From the NCBI GenBank assembly GCA_047632015.1, contig JBLIBC010000013.1, forward strand, positions 1-22,201: a DNA stretch of 22,201 nucleotides, read 5' to 3'. Position 1 is the first letter of the stretch; the number at the start of each line of letters is the position of its first letter. This DNA is from JBLIAZ01 sp047632015. Lineage in GTDB: Bacteria; Bacteroidota; Bacteroidia; Flavobacteriales_C; GCA-002722245. The notes below the pieces were generated by a model that saw only the letters and a program-made list of their open reading frames with translations, had not been told where the DNA came from and ran no database searches. Of this stretch, positions 15,704 through 22,201 are shown one piece after another. A program made the translations under genes and the position numbers.

Positions 15704-16747
15704 CTAATGAGTAGTCTTGAGCTTTTTCAAACCCAAAATACAAGCAGTTAATAAATCGATAGATCCTTGAATATCCTTTTTATTACACATTTCGATCACT
15801 TGATGAATGTGCCTTGTTGGAACCGAAATAGCACCTGCAATAGAACCTCCTGCTGTCATTTGTTGAAGTGCCATAGTATCGGTGCCTCCGCCAGTTAGTA
15901 TTTCCGGTTGCCAAGTGATTTTTTTATCGTCAGCAACTTCTTTCATGAAAGTCACCATGCGCGGATCACATATGGTCCTGGAATCCATTATTTTTACTCC
16001 AACTCCTTTACCTAATTCCGTTATTTTTTCGTGTGCTTGAGCACCAGGTACGTCAAAAGCAATTGTAGTGTCTACGCAAAAAGAATAATCAGGTTGAATG
16101 GATAATGTTGCTACTTGTGCTCCTCTAATTCCAACCTCTTCTTGAACAGTAAACGTGGCATATAAATCATAAGGAATTTTTTTTCCTTTTAATTTTTTTA
16201 GCGTTTCAATAAGGATGAATACCGACACCCTGTTATCCAAAGATTTGCAATTCACACAATCTCCCATTTCAATCAAGCCTCGTTCTCTGGTAATTGGATT
16301 ACCTACTGTAATGTATTTTTCGACCTCTTTTTTGCTCATGCCTAAATCAATGAAATAGTCACTCATTACAGGGGCTTTCGTTCTTTCAGCAGCAGTCATA
16401 ACGTGAATAGGCTTTGCACCCATTACACCCATGATGTCCTTTTTACCGTGAATGATAACACGTTGCGCAGTCAAAGTTTTAGGATCAAACCCTCCTAATG
16501 TGTGAAATTTCAAGAAACCATTGTCATCAATGTGCGTCACTATGAATCCTATTTCATCCATGTGTGCAGCAACCATGACTTTTTTATCCTCCTTGCCTTT
16601 TTTTAATGCAATGACATTCCCCATGTTATCTACAGAAACCTCATCCACTAAGGACGTTATTTCTTTGAGTACCATTTCGCGAACTCTGTTTTCAAATCCA
16701 GGTGCTCCTGCTACTTCACAAATGTCTTTTAGTAAGGGGATGTTCAT
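15704..16747 (-). CDS. M42 family metallopeptidase (glutamyl aminopeptidase / endoglucanase-like)
   Basis: A 347-residue cytosolic dinuclear-metal aminopeptidase of the TET/PepA type, usually a dodecamer that trims peptides. Metal ligands and catalytic residues fit the family: AHMDEIGF (His62, Asp64), KSLDNRV (Asp171), VQEEVGIRGA (Glu203 catalytic, Glu204), CVDTTIA (Asp226) and PTRHIHQVIE (His315). The last motif has Gln where Ser is common (HS). It is the third gene after dxr and rseP on the minus strand, 17 bases from rseP, so it is likely in their operon. Substrate specificity cannot be read. Confidence 0.93.
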   Translation of the reverse strand: MNIPLLKDICEVAGAPGFENRVREMVLKEITSLVDEVSVDNMGNVIALKKGKEDKKVMVAAHMDEIGFIVTHIDDNGFLKFHTLGGFDPKTLTAQRVIIHGKKDIMGVMGAKPIHVMTAAERTKAPVMSDYFIDLGMSKKEVEKYITVGNPITRERGLIEMGDCVNCKSLDNRVSVFILIETLKKLKGKKIPYDLYATFTVQEEVGIRGAQVATLSIQPDYSFCVDTTIAFDVPGAQAHEKITELGKGVGVKIMDSRTICDPRMVTFMKEVADDKKITWQPEILTGGGTDTMALQQMTAGGSIAGAISVPTRHIHQVIEMCNKKDIQGSIDLLTACILGLKKLKTTH

Positions 16748-16764
16748 GGCAACAATTTAGTAAG

Positions 16765-18105
16765 TTAAATCCAATCGTTAATGTTAGCTGCGACCACAAC
16801 AAGTAACAATAAAATCATTCCCGCGATTTGTGCGTACTCCATTAATTTTTCGTGTGGTTTTCTTCCCGTCAAAATTTCGTAACCTAAGAACATGGCATGT
16901 CCTCCATCTAAAGCTGGAATAGGTAACAAGTTCATGAACGCCAAAATAATGGAAATGAAAGCTGTGTTTCTCCATGTTGACTCCCAGTCCCAAGTTTTTG
17001 AGAACATGCTTCCAAAAGCTTTAAAACCACCTACAGACTTATAAGCTTTAGATTTAAAGTCAAATATCTTCATGAAATTTTTAGTGTACAGTTGAAGCAT
17101 GAATCCAGTTTCAGCAAACCCTGCAGGAATCGCCTCTAAAAAGCTGTATTTTATGTTCTTTACCTCTAATATCCCTTCCTCGGTTAATTGCTCTAAACTG
17201 ATGAAACTCACAGCAATTCCGATTTTTCCTTTCTCGTTAACATTCACATTTAACGGGACATTTCTTCCTTCCCGTTCTACTGTCAAGGAAACCGACTCAC
17301 CTTTTCTACGTTCTAAATAAGTTTTAAATTCATCAAAGTACTTTATTGGCACACTGTCAGCAAGCAATACCACGTCCCCTTTCAAAAGTCCTGCATTATA
17401 GGCATTTCCACTGTCAGGAACTTCCCCTATTTCAAAAGGCATCCTTAATTCAAACAACTTTCCTTTGTCCTTATTCGCTTGTAATAATTCAATGAAGTTG
17501 TCTGGAAACTGATGCTCAAAACGCTTACCATTTCTTTCAATGGTCATTGTTTTACTGAAAATTAAGTTGTTCATTACTTTTGTAACATCAACATCTTCAC
17601 AATTTTCATTGTCAATTGCAATGATTTTATCACCTGTTTGCATTCCTAATTCAACAGACAAAGAATCATTGGTTACCCATATTCCGTCTGCTAAACTTTT
17701 ATTTGGAACTACTGTTTGTCCCCAAACAAACATCACTATGATAAAAATTCCAACAGCCAAAATTGCGTTTACTGTAACTCCTCCCAACATCACGACCAAC
17801 CTTTGCCATGCTGGCTTGGATCTAAATTCCCAATCTTCTGGTTCCTTTTCCATGGCTTCCTTATCCATGCTCTCATCAATCATTCCCGCTATTTTAACGT
17901 ATCCACCTAAAGGCAACCAACCAATTCCATAAGTTGTTTCACCAATTTTCTTTTTTACCAACGAAAAATAAGGATCAAAAAACAAGTAAAACTTTTCCAC
18001 CTTAATTTTAAACAACTTAGCAGGAATAAAATGCCCCATTTCATGGAGAATAATTAAAAACGATAAGCTGAATAAAAGTTGTCCTATTTGATTTACAATT
18101 TCCAT
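16765..18105 (-). CDS. rseP: RIP metalloprotease RseP (site-2 protease, M50)
   Basis: An intramembrane zinc protease that cleaves anti-sigma factors and remnant signal peptides within the membrane. 446 residues. The zinc motif HEMGH is at 21-25 in the first membrane helix (FLIILHEMGHFIPAKLF), and the second zinc-ligand motif LDGG is at 399-402 (Asp400) in the third. Two PDZ domains lie between, about 140-205 and 225-292 (NAGLLKGDVVLLADSVPIKY). The last helix is near the C-terminus (GMILLLLVVVAANI). It starts 3 bases after the dxr stop, a close and common pairing. Its regulatory substrate is not encoded here. Confidence 0.95.
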   Translation of the reverse strand: MEIVNQIGQLLFSLSFLIILHEMGHFIPAKLFKIKVEKFYLFFDPYFSLVKKKIGETTYGIGWLPLGGYVKIAGMIDESMDKEAMEKEPEDWEFRSKPAWQRLVVMLGGVTVNAILAVGIFIIVMFVWGQTVVPNKSLADGIWVTNDSLSVELGMQTGDKIIAIDNENCEDVDVTKVMNNLIFSKTMTIERNGKRFEHQFPDNFIELLQANKDKGKLFELRMPFEIGEVPDSGNAYNAGLLKGDVVLLADSVPIKYFDEFKTYLERRKGESVSLTVEREGRNVPLNVNVNEKGKIGIAVSFISLEQLTEEGILEVKNIKYSFLEAIPAGFAETGFMLQLYTKNFMKIFDFKSKAYKSVGGFKAFGSMFSKTWDWESTWRNTAFISIILAFMNLLPIPALDGGHAMFLGYEILTGRKPHEKLMEYAQIAGMILLLLVVVAANINDWI

Positions 18106-18108
18106 TAA

Positions 18109-19260
18109 TTAATTTTTGATGTAAGTATTTGCTTGTATTCTAGTTTCATTGTCAGTGTTCACGTAATCTTCAAGGTTTGGTTTGTTAACAAAATCAACAC
18201 TTCCCAAACATTTTTCGATCAAATTCGACATACCAACAAAACTTACTTTATCCTTTAAAAACGCGTCTACCGCCACCTCATTTGCTGCATTCAAAATGCA
18301 TGGTGCATTTCCCCCCATTTCCATTGCTTTAAAGGCCAGTGCAAGATTACGAAAAGTTTTCGGATCGGGTGCTTCAAAAGTCAAGGAAGGATAATCCAAA
18401 AAGTTAAATCGTGTGAAATCGTTTTTTAACCTTTCCGGATATGTTAAAGCATATTGTATTGGAAGCTTCATATCAGGTAAACCCATTTGAGCTTTCATGC
18501 TTCCATCCTCAAATTGAACAATGCTGTGCACAACACTTTGCGGATGTACAATCACATCAATCTGTTCTTGCTTTAAATCAAATAACCATTTGGCTTCAAT
18601 AACTTCCAAGCCCTTGTTCATCATCGACGCAGAATCGATTGTGATTTTAGCTCCCATGTCCCAATTCGGATGCTTTAATGCTTGTGCTTTCGTTACTTGA
18701 GCAAGTTGTTCCGGAGAATACCCTCTAAAAGGACCTCCACTTGCTGTTAAACAAATCTTTTCAATCGGGTTCATAAACTCTCCCGTTAGACATTGAAAAA
18801 TAGCTGAATGTTCACTATCCACAGGATACAAGTTAACCTTATGTTTTGCAACCAATTCGTTAATTAACTCACCAGCAACAACTAAAGTTTCCTTATTCGC
18901 TAAGGCAATGTGCTTTCCTGCTTTAATAGCTGAAATAGTTGGCTTTAATCCTGAATAACCCACTAATGCAGTTAATACCACATCAATCTCCTTCATTTGA
19001 ACCACCTCTTCCAATGCTTGTTCTCCGCAATACACCTTAATGTCATCCTCCCACAAAGCATCTTTTACTTTTTGATACTGAGCCTCATCAGAAATAACCA
19101 CCGCATTAGGTTTGTATTTTTTAGCCTGCGCAATTAACAAGTCTCCGTTTCGATTGGCTGTAAGCACCTCGACTTGAAAGAACTCCTTTTGTTCTTCAAT
19201 AACTTCAAGAGCTTGTGTCCCAATGGAACCCGTCGAACCTAATATTGCAATTTTCTTCAT
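18109..19260 (-). CDS. dxr: 1-deoxy-D-xylulose 5-phosphate reductoisomerase
   Basis: Converts DXP to 2-C-methyl-D-erythritol 4-phosphate with NADPH, the committed step of the MEP isoprenoid pathway. 383 residues. The NADPH-binding motif GSTGSIG is at 8-14. Metal ligands are in PVDSEHSAIFQCL (Asp148, Glu150). SGGPFRGYS and KITIDSASMMNKGLEVIEA (holding the third acidic ligand) complete the active site. It is the first gene of the dxr-rseP-M42 unit and supplies precursors that UppS uses. The rplU-rpmA terminator lies immediately upstream; the short gap between them shows no clean TAnnTTTG. Confidence 0.97.
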   Translation of the reverse strand: MKKIAILGSTGSIGTQALEVIEEQKEFFQVEVLTANRNGDLLIAQAKKYKPNAVVISDEAQYQKVKDALWEDDIKVYCGEQALEEVVQMKEIDVVLTALVGYSGLKPTISAIKAGKHIALANKETLVVAGELINELVAKHKVNLYPVDSEHSAIFQCLTGEFMNPIEKICLTASGGPFRGYSPEQLAQVTKAQALKHPNWDMGAKITIDSASMMNKGLEVIEAKWLFDLKQEQIDVIVHPQSVVHSIVQFEDGSMKAQMGLPDMKLPIQYALTYPERLKNDFTRFNFLDYPSLTFEAPDPKTFRNLALAFKAMEMGGNAPCILNAANEVAVDAFLKDKVSFVGMSNLIEKCLGSVDFVNKPNLEDYVNTDNETRIQANTYIKN

Positions 19261-19284
19261 GAAATTTTAATAACACATGTCAAC

Positions 19285-19317
19285 AAAAAAAGGCTGCCCA
19301 AACGAACAGCCTTTTTT
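19285..19317 (-). terminator. Terminator of the rplU-rpmA operon
   Basis: Inverted repeat AAAAAAGGCTG / CAGCCTTTTTT with a 10-base loop. On the minus strand it ends in a T run, 28 bases after the rpmA stop. The A/T flanks are symmetrical, so it could work in both directions, but only minus-strand genes abut it. Confidence 0.88.
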
Positions 19318-19345
19318 AAAAAATTTTAATAACCCTTTACTTGGC

Positions 19346-19606
19346 TTATGCTTGAATAGGATCCACATAAACAAACGATCTTTCGTTTGCTCTTTTTCTG
19401 AACCGTACTACACCGTCAGCTAATGCAAACAAAGTGTGATCTTTTCCCATTCCTACATTATCACCAGGGTGATGTTTTGTTCCTCTTTGACGAACAATAA
19501 TGTTACCAGAAATTACTTCCTGTCCACCAAATTTTTTGATACCAAGTCTAGGTGACCTCGATTCTCTTCCGTTTGATGTACTACCTGCTCCTTTCTTATG
19601 TGCCAT
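19346..19606 (-). CDS. rpmA: 50S ribosomal protein L27
   Basis: 86 residues, typical length. Starts MAHKKGAGSTSNGRES, the conserved basic tail that reaches toward the peptidyl transferase centre, then GQEVISGNIIVRQRGTKHHP and GKDHTLFALADGVV. There is no cleavable N-terminal extension of the kind seen in Firmicutes. It follows rplU by 11 bases in the usual rplU-rpmA order. Confidence 0.98.
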   Translation of the reverse strand: MAHKKGAGSTSNGRESRSPRLGIKKFGGQEVISGNIIVRQRGTKHHPGDNVGMGKDHTLFALADGVVRFRKRANERSFVYVDPIQA

Positions 19607-19617
19607 GGCTTATATTT

Positions 19618-19983
19618 TTATGCTTTTTCAGCTGGTTTAGCTGCTGCTTTCGCGGCAGGCGTTGCAGCTGCTATAACTGCTATTTTATCAATCTTGATTT
19701 CCGTGAATTGTTGACGGTGACCATTTGATTTTTGGTAACCCTTTCTTCTTTTCTTTTTGAAGACAATAACTTTGTCTCCTTTGACATGCGAAAGCACTTT
19801 TGCACTTACGCTTGCTCCTTTTACAGCTGGGGCGCCAACAGTTACTGCTCCCTTGTCATCCACTAAAAGAACATTGTCAAAACTTACTTTTGAACCTTCT
19901 TTTGCTTCTAAACGGTGAACAAATACTTGTTGATCTTTTTCAACTTTAAATTGTTGCCCTGCTATTTCTACAATTGCGTACAT
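19618..19983 (-). CDS. rplU: 50S ribosomal protein L21
   Basis: 121 residues. MYAIVEIAGQQFKVEKDQQV is the family start, and KKKRRKGYQKSNGHRQQFTE is the conserved rRNA-binding segment near residue 77-96. The last ~17 residues are an Ala/Lys/Pro-rich tail (AAATPAAKAAAKPAEKA) beyond the usual ~103-residue core. It heads the rplU-rpmA operon, with a good promoter 36 bases upstream. Confidence 0.98.
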   Translation of the reverse strand: MYAIVEIAGQQFKVEKDQQVFVHRLEAKEGSKVSFDNVLLVDDKGAVTVGAPAVKGASVSAKVLSHVKGDKVIVFKKKRRKGYQKSNGHRQQFTEIKIDKIAVIAAATPAAKAAAKPAEKA

Positions 19984-20018
19984 CGATTTAAACTTATTTG
20001 TGAATAAAAATTGGTCGG

Positions 20019-20048
20019 CAAATATAACATTAATTTCTTTAACTACAA
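20019..20048 (-). promoter_or_regulatory. -33/-7 promoter for rplU-rpmA
   Basis: On the minus strand TTG (20048-20046), a 19-base spacer and TATATTTG (20026-20019) match the Bacteroidota consensus. The leader to the rplU ATG would be about 28-30 bases. Confidence 0.7.
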
Positions 20049-20060
20049 GACTTTAATCAC

Positions 20061-20068
20061 TAGTTTTG
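20061..20068 (+). promoter_or_regulatory. -7 promoter element for the HMA gene, giving a leaderless or near-leaderless transcript
   Basis: TAGTTTTG matches TAnnTTTG exactly and ends only 4 bases before the ATG at 20073, so the transcript would start at or next to the initiation codon. The expected -33 region (about 20036-20044) falls inside the divergent rplU promoter. Confidence 0.45.
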
Positions 20069-20072
20069 CAGC

Positions 20073-20285
20073 ATGAGTTCGTTCACGATAAAATTAGGTA
20101 TTACGGGCATGTCATGTGACCATTGTACAACCACAGTGAAAAACTTGATAATCTTTGAAAGAGGCGTTGAATCGGTAGAAGTCTCCCTGGAGAATAATTC
20201 AGTTGAAATCCATGGGAAAGAATCTATGAACAAAGATCACATCATTAGTTCCGTTAATTTAAGTGGTACATACAATGCTCAATAA
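20073..20285 (+). CDS. Heavy-metal-associated (HMA) domain protein, CopZ-like
   Basis: 70 residues forming one HMA (ferredoxin-like) domain. The metal site GMSCDHC is at 12-18 (Cys15, Cys18), the form typical of copper chaperones and P-type ATPase N-domains. Strands TIKLGIT and VEVSLENNSVEI and the helix CTTTVKNLIIF fit the beta-alpha-beta pattern. There is no signal peptide, so it is cytosolic. Its last 11 bases overlap ctaA if ctaA begins at 20275, suggesting translational coupling. A role in supplying copper for cytochrome oxidase is plausible beside ctaA but is inference; mercury or zinc binding cannot be excluded. Confidence 0.88.
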   Translation: MSSFTIKLGITGMSCDHCTTTVKNLIIFERGVESVEVSLENNSVEIHGKESMNKDHIISSVNLSGTYNAQ

Positions 20286-21318
20286 TAAATTTACCAAAGC
20301 ATATCAATTTTTTACTACTGCAACTTTAGTTGGCTTATTGATAGTCGTCATTGCTGGGAGTTTGGTTAAAGCCACTGATTCAGGCATGGGATGTCCCGAT
20401 TGGCCTAAATGTTTTGGTCACTTGATTCCTCCTACAGACCCAAACAAAGTGAACTGGAATAATTCCCAAAGTTACTTTGAAGGTCAAATGGTTATTCATG
20501 ATGACGGGTTATGGACTGCTAAATCAGCAATTGAAACTAAGAGCTCTTTTAATGAAAACGAATGGGAATTGTACAAAAGACACGACTATGTAATATACAA
20601 TCCAACCCACACTATCATTGAATACATAAACAGGTTGGCTAGTGTGCTATTAGGAATTTTCGCCATGGGCATGTTGGTGTTGTCATTCACCGTTAAAAAC
20701 TACAAAAAACTGCACGTCTCTTTGTCTATTTTAACCATATTACTCATTGGGTTTGAAGCTTGGCTAGGACGTTTAGTGGTGGATTCTGAACTGTCTCCTA
20801 CTAAAATATCCATTCATTTATACGCCGCTTTTTTACTGGTTTTTATAATGACTATAATTTTGGCTTACACCAAAGAAAAAAAACAAATCAGCACAGGTAT
20901 TTCAGCAGTAAACCTTGTGGGATTTTCCTTGTTGACATTGTTAGTTCAACTTACTTTAGGCACAAAGCTTAGGGAAGTTTTCGATAGGTTTTACAATGAA
21001 TTATCAATTACCAGGGATTTTTGGATTGATGAAGCTGGGTTTCAATTTTTAGCACATCGCTCCTTTTCCATTGTGTATATGTTTTTAACCATTCTCGCAA
21101 TCAGTAAAATTCAAAAACATTGGAGGGAAAACTCGAGACTCAAAAAAAATACGCAATGGTTAGTAGTTATCTTCCTCCTAGAAATTACTTCGGGAATTGT
21201 CATGAGTTATTTTGAAGTTCCCAGAGCAGCCCAACCAATCCATGTCTTTTTGAGTGCTTCATTACTTTGTGCACACACTTATCTTTTTGTTGATTATTAC
21301 AGAAGTGCAAAGAGTTAA
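20275..21318 (+). CDS. ctaA: Heme A synthase (COX15/CtaA family)
   Basis: A polytopic membrane enzyme oxidising the C8 methyl of heme O to a formyl group, giving heme A for aa3-type oxidases. 347 residues from ATG 20275 (a GTG at 20263 would add 4). About eight membrane helices. ATDSGMGCPDWPKCFGH (33-49) holds the extracellular Cys pair (40, 46). Heme-ligand-type histidines: His181 (SIHLYAAF), His261 (AHRSFS) and His323 (QPIHVFLS). At the fourth site, where many family members have E-x-x-H-R-L, this protein reads E116-YIN119-R-L, Asn instead of His. A long loop (about 50-110) separates helices 1 and 2. Its stop abuts the convergent stop of the next gene. Confidence 0.93.
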   Translation: MLNNKFTKAYQFFTTATLVGLLIVVIAGSLVKATDSGMGCPDWPKCFGHLIPPTDPNKVNWNNSQSYFEGQMVIHDDGLWTAKSAIETKSSFNENEWELYKRHDYVIYNPTHTIIEYINRLASVLLGIFAMGMLVLSFTVKNYKKLHVSLSILTILLIGFEAWLGRLVVDSELSPTKISIHLYAAFLLVFIMTIILAYTKEKKQISTGISAVNLVGFSLLTLLVQLTLGTKLREVFDRFYNELSITRDFWIDEAGFQFLAHRSFSIVYMFLTILAISKIQKHWRENSRLKKNTQWLVVIFLLEITSGIVMSYFEVPRAAQPIHVFLSASLLCAHTYLFVDYYRSAKS

Positions 21319-22201
21319 TTACAGCTTAACTAAACGCCTAGTTTCAATTCGATCAGCAAAACGCACTACAATGTAATAATGTCCTCTGGTCAATGAAGAA
21401 ACATTCAGTTTGTTCTTTCCAATGACCGAATTTTGCACCGACATAAGTAGTTGACCACTTGAATTGTATAATGATATAACTCCTTCTGCTTCTGACATGT
21501 CTACAGTCACATTATCAATTGCTGGGTTTGGATAAACATTAAATCCTTTTTTTCTTTCAACAACTAATAAAATAGCACCTGAATATTCATATTCTCCATC
21601 AAAGTCAACTTGTTTTAACCTGTAATAACAATTATCACACTCCGCATTTTTATCGAAATAAGAGTAATCGTGCTGTGTGGAGGTATTTCCTTGTCCGTAC
21701 ACCTCAGTAATTTTATCCCAAATTAAACCATTTTCACTGCGTTCTATGTCAAATCTGTCGTTGTTAATTTCAGCAGCTGTGCTCCAATTTAATGTATTGT
21801 CCATCTCTTCTGCATGACCATCAAAGGACAATAATTCCACCGGTAATACGATGTTTGAAACCAACCTGAATCCGATCTCCACAGCTCCAAATAAATCAGC
21901 CAGTCCGCTTAAACCAAAGGGGGCTGTTTGTAAAGCAGTAGTACCTGTTATGTACTGCGTTCCAGATGCAATACCATCTTTCTCAGAAAAACCTAAATAC
22001 CCACCGCCTCCATTGACTGTTTTCGTAGTTCCCACCATAGTATAACCAGCTCCTTCTGAAAAATCTCTATCACTCCCTGAAGCTCCAAAAGAAATAATCA
22101 TGTTCTTTGTAGTCAAAGGATCTAGTCCTGCTAAAGCCAATCCATTGCAACTTTCACAACCTGCAGAACCCAAATAAGTAACCCCTACCACATTTTCAAA
22201 C
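21319..22201 (-). CDS. T9SS type A sorting-domain protein (partial, N-terminus off the window)
   Basis: The C-terminal 294 residues of a secreted protein. The final ~75 residues form a type IX secretion sorting domain: FNVYPNPAIDNVTVDM, ISLYNSSGQLLMS, LNVSSLTRGHYYIVV and terminal RLVKL. Before it is the common Bacteroidota module PVELLSFDG...LNWSTAAEINNDRFDIERSENG, an Ig/fibronectin-like spacer ending YYRLKQVDFDGE. The more N-terminal part (CESCNGLALAGLDPLTTKNM and following) is a Gly-rich segment I do not recognise. The frame is open to the right edge; the GTG at 22191 is an internal Val, not a start. Cargo function cannot be given. Confidence 0.88.
   Translation of the reverse strand, partial: FENVVGVTYLGSAGCESCNGLALAGLDPLTTKNMIISFGASGSDRDFSEGAGYTMVGTTKTVNGGGGYLGFSEKDGIASGTQYITGTTALQTAPFGLSGLADLFGAVEIGFRLVSNIVLPVELLSFDGHAEEMDNTLNWSTAAEINNDRFDIERSENGLIWDKITEVYGQGNTSTQHDYSYFDKNAECDNCYYRLKQVDFDGEYEYSGAILLVVERKKGFNVYPNPAIDNVTVDMSEAEGVISLYNSSGQLLMSVQNSVIGKNKLNVSSLTRGHYYIVVRFADRIETRRLVKL

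Noticed and set aside
15681..15725. Inverted repeat CTCAAG ... CTTGAG followed by a T run between hemD and the M42 gene, a possible terminator.
   Set aside because: The stem is only 6 bases with a 29-base loop and partly lies in the M42 coding region; too weak to call.
15611..18237. A 17-base exact direct repeat, AAATTCGACATACCAAC, at 15611-15627 (inside hemD) and 18221-18237 (inside dxr).
   Set aside because: Each copy lies within a conserved coding region and is read on opposite strands in different frames; flanks do not match. Most likely chance in AT-rich DNA, with no sign of a mobile element.

Overview
The window is an AT-rich chromosomal segment of a member of the Bacteroidota, most likely order Flavobacteriales. 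Three things point there: a type IX secretion (T9SS) C-terminal sorting domain at the right edge, two DUF6089/PorG-like outer-membrane proteins, and repeated matches to the Bacteroidota -7 promoter element TAnnTTTG just upstream of genes. It is almost entirely housekeeping DNA. I see no insertion sequence, prophage, CRISPR array, tRNA or rRNA, and no stretch above 300 bases without a gene.

Layout. 1-1024 (minus): N-terminal part of a membrane-bound ion-pumping pyrophosphatase (hppA), cut by the left edge. 1172-4098 (plus): CBS-domain protein, a one-POTRA Omp85-type protein, and NAD kinase. 4200-5933 (plus): two tandem DUF6089 genes separated by a strong terminator; the first has its own promoter. 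6068-11274 (plus): cell-envelope cluster uppS - bamA - two Skp/OmpH chaperones - murI. 11501-15679 (plus): PEP carboxylase (ppc), hemC and hemD. 15704-19260 (minus): dxr - rseP - M42 aminopeptidase. 19346-19983 (minus): rplU-rpmA with its own promoter and terminator. 20073-21318 (plus): small HMA copper-binding protein overlapping heme A synthase (ctaA). 21319-22201 (minus): T9SS-sorted protein, N-terminus off the right edge.

How the genes fit together. The central block serves envelope construction: UppS makes the undecaprenyl carrier lipid, MurI makes D-glutamate for peptidoglycan, the Skp proteins escort outer-membrane proteins, and BamA inserts them. The PorG-like protein and the one-POTRA Omp85 protein are also outer-membrane proteins. 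Dxr feeds isoprenoid precursors to UppS, and RseP is the site-2 protease commonly neighbouring dxr. HemC and HemD make uroporphyrinogen III for heme; CtaA later converts heme O to heme A for cytochrome oxidase, and the adjacent HMA protein may handle copper for the same enzyme.

The most interesting spot is the hemC-hemD junction. The hemD frame has no ATG, GTG or TTG before its conserved N-terminal segment, and hemC ends in a run of ten A. A one-base insertion or -1 slip there would join the two proteins. I found no convincing undescribed multi-gene system; the other findings are unusual residues or tight gene arrangements.
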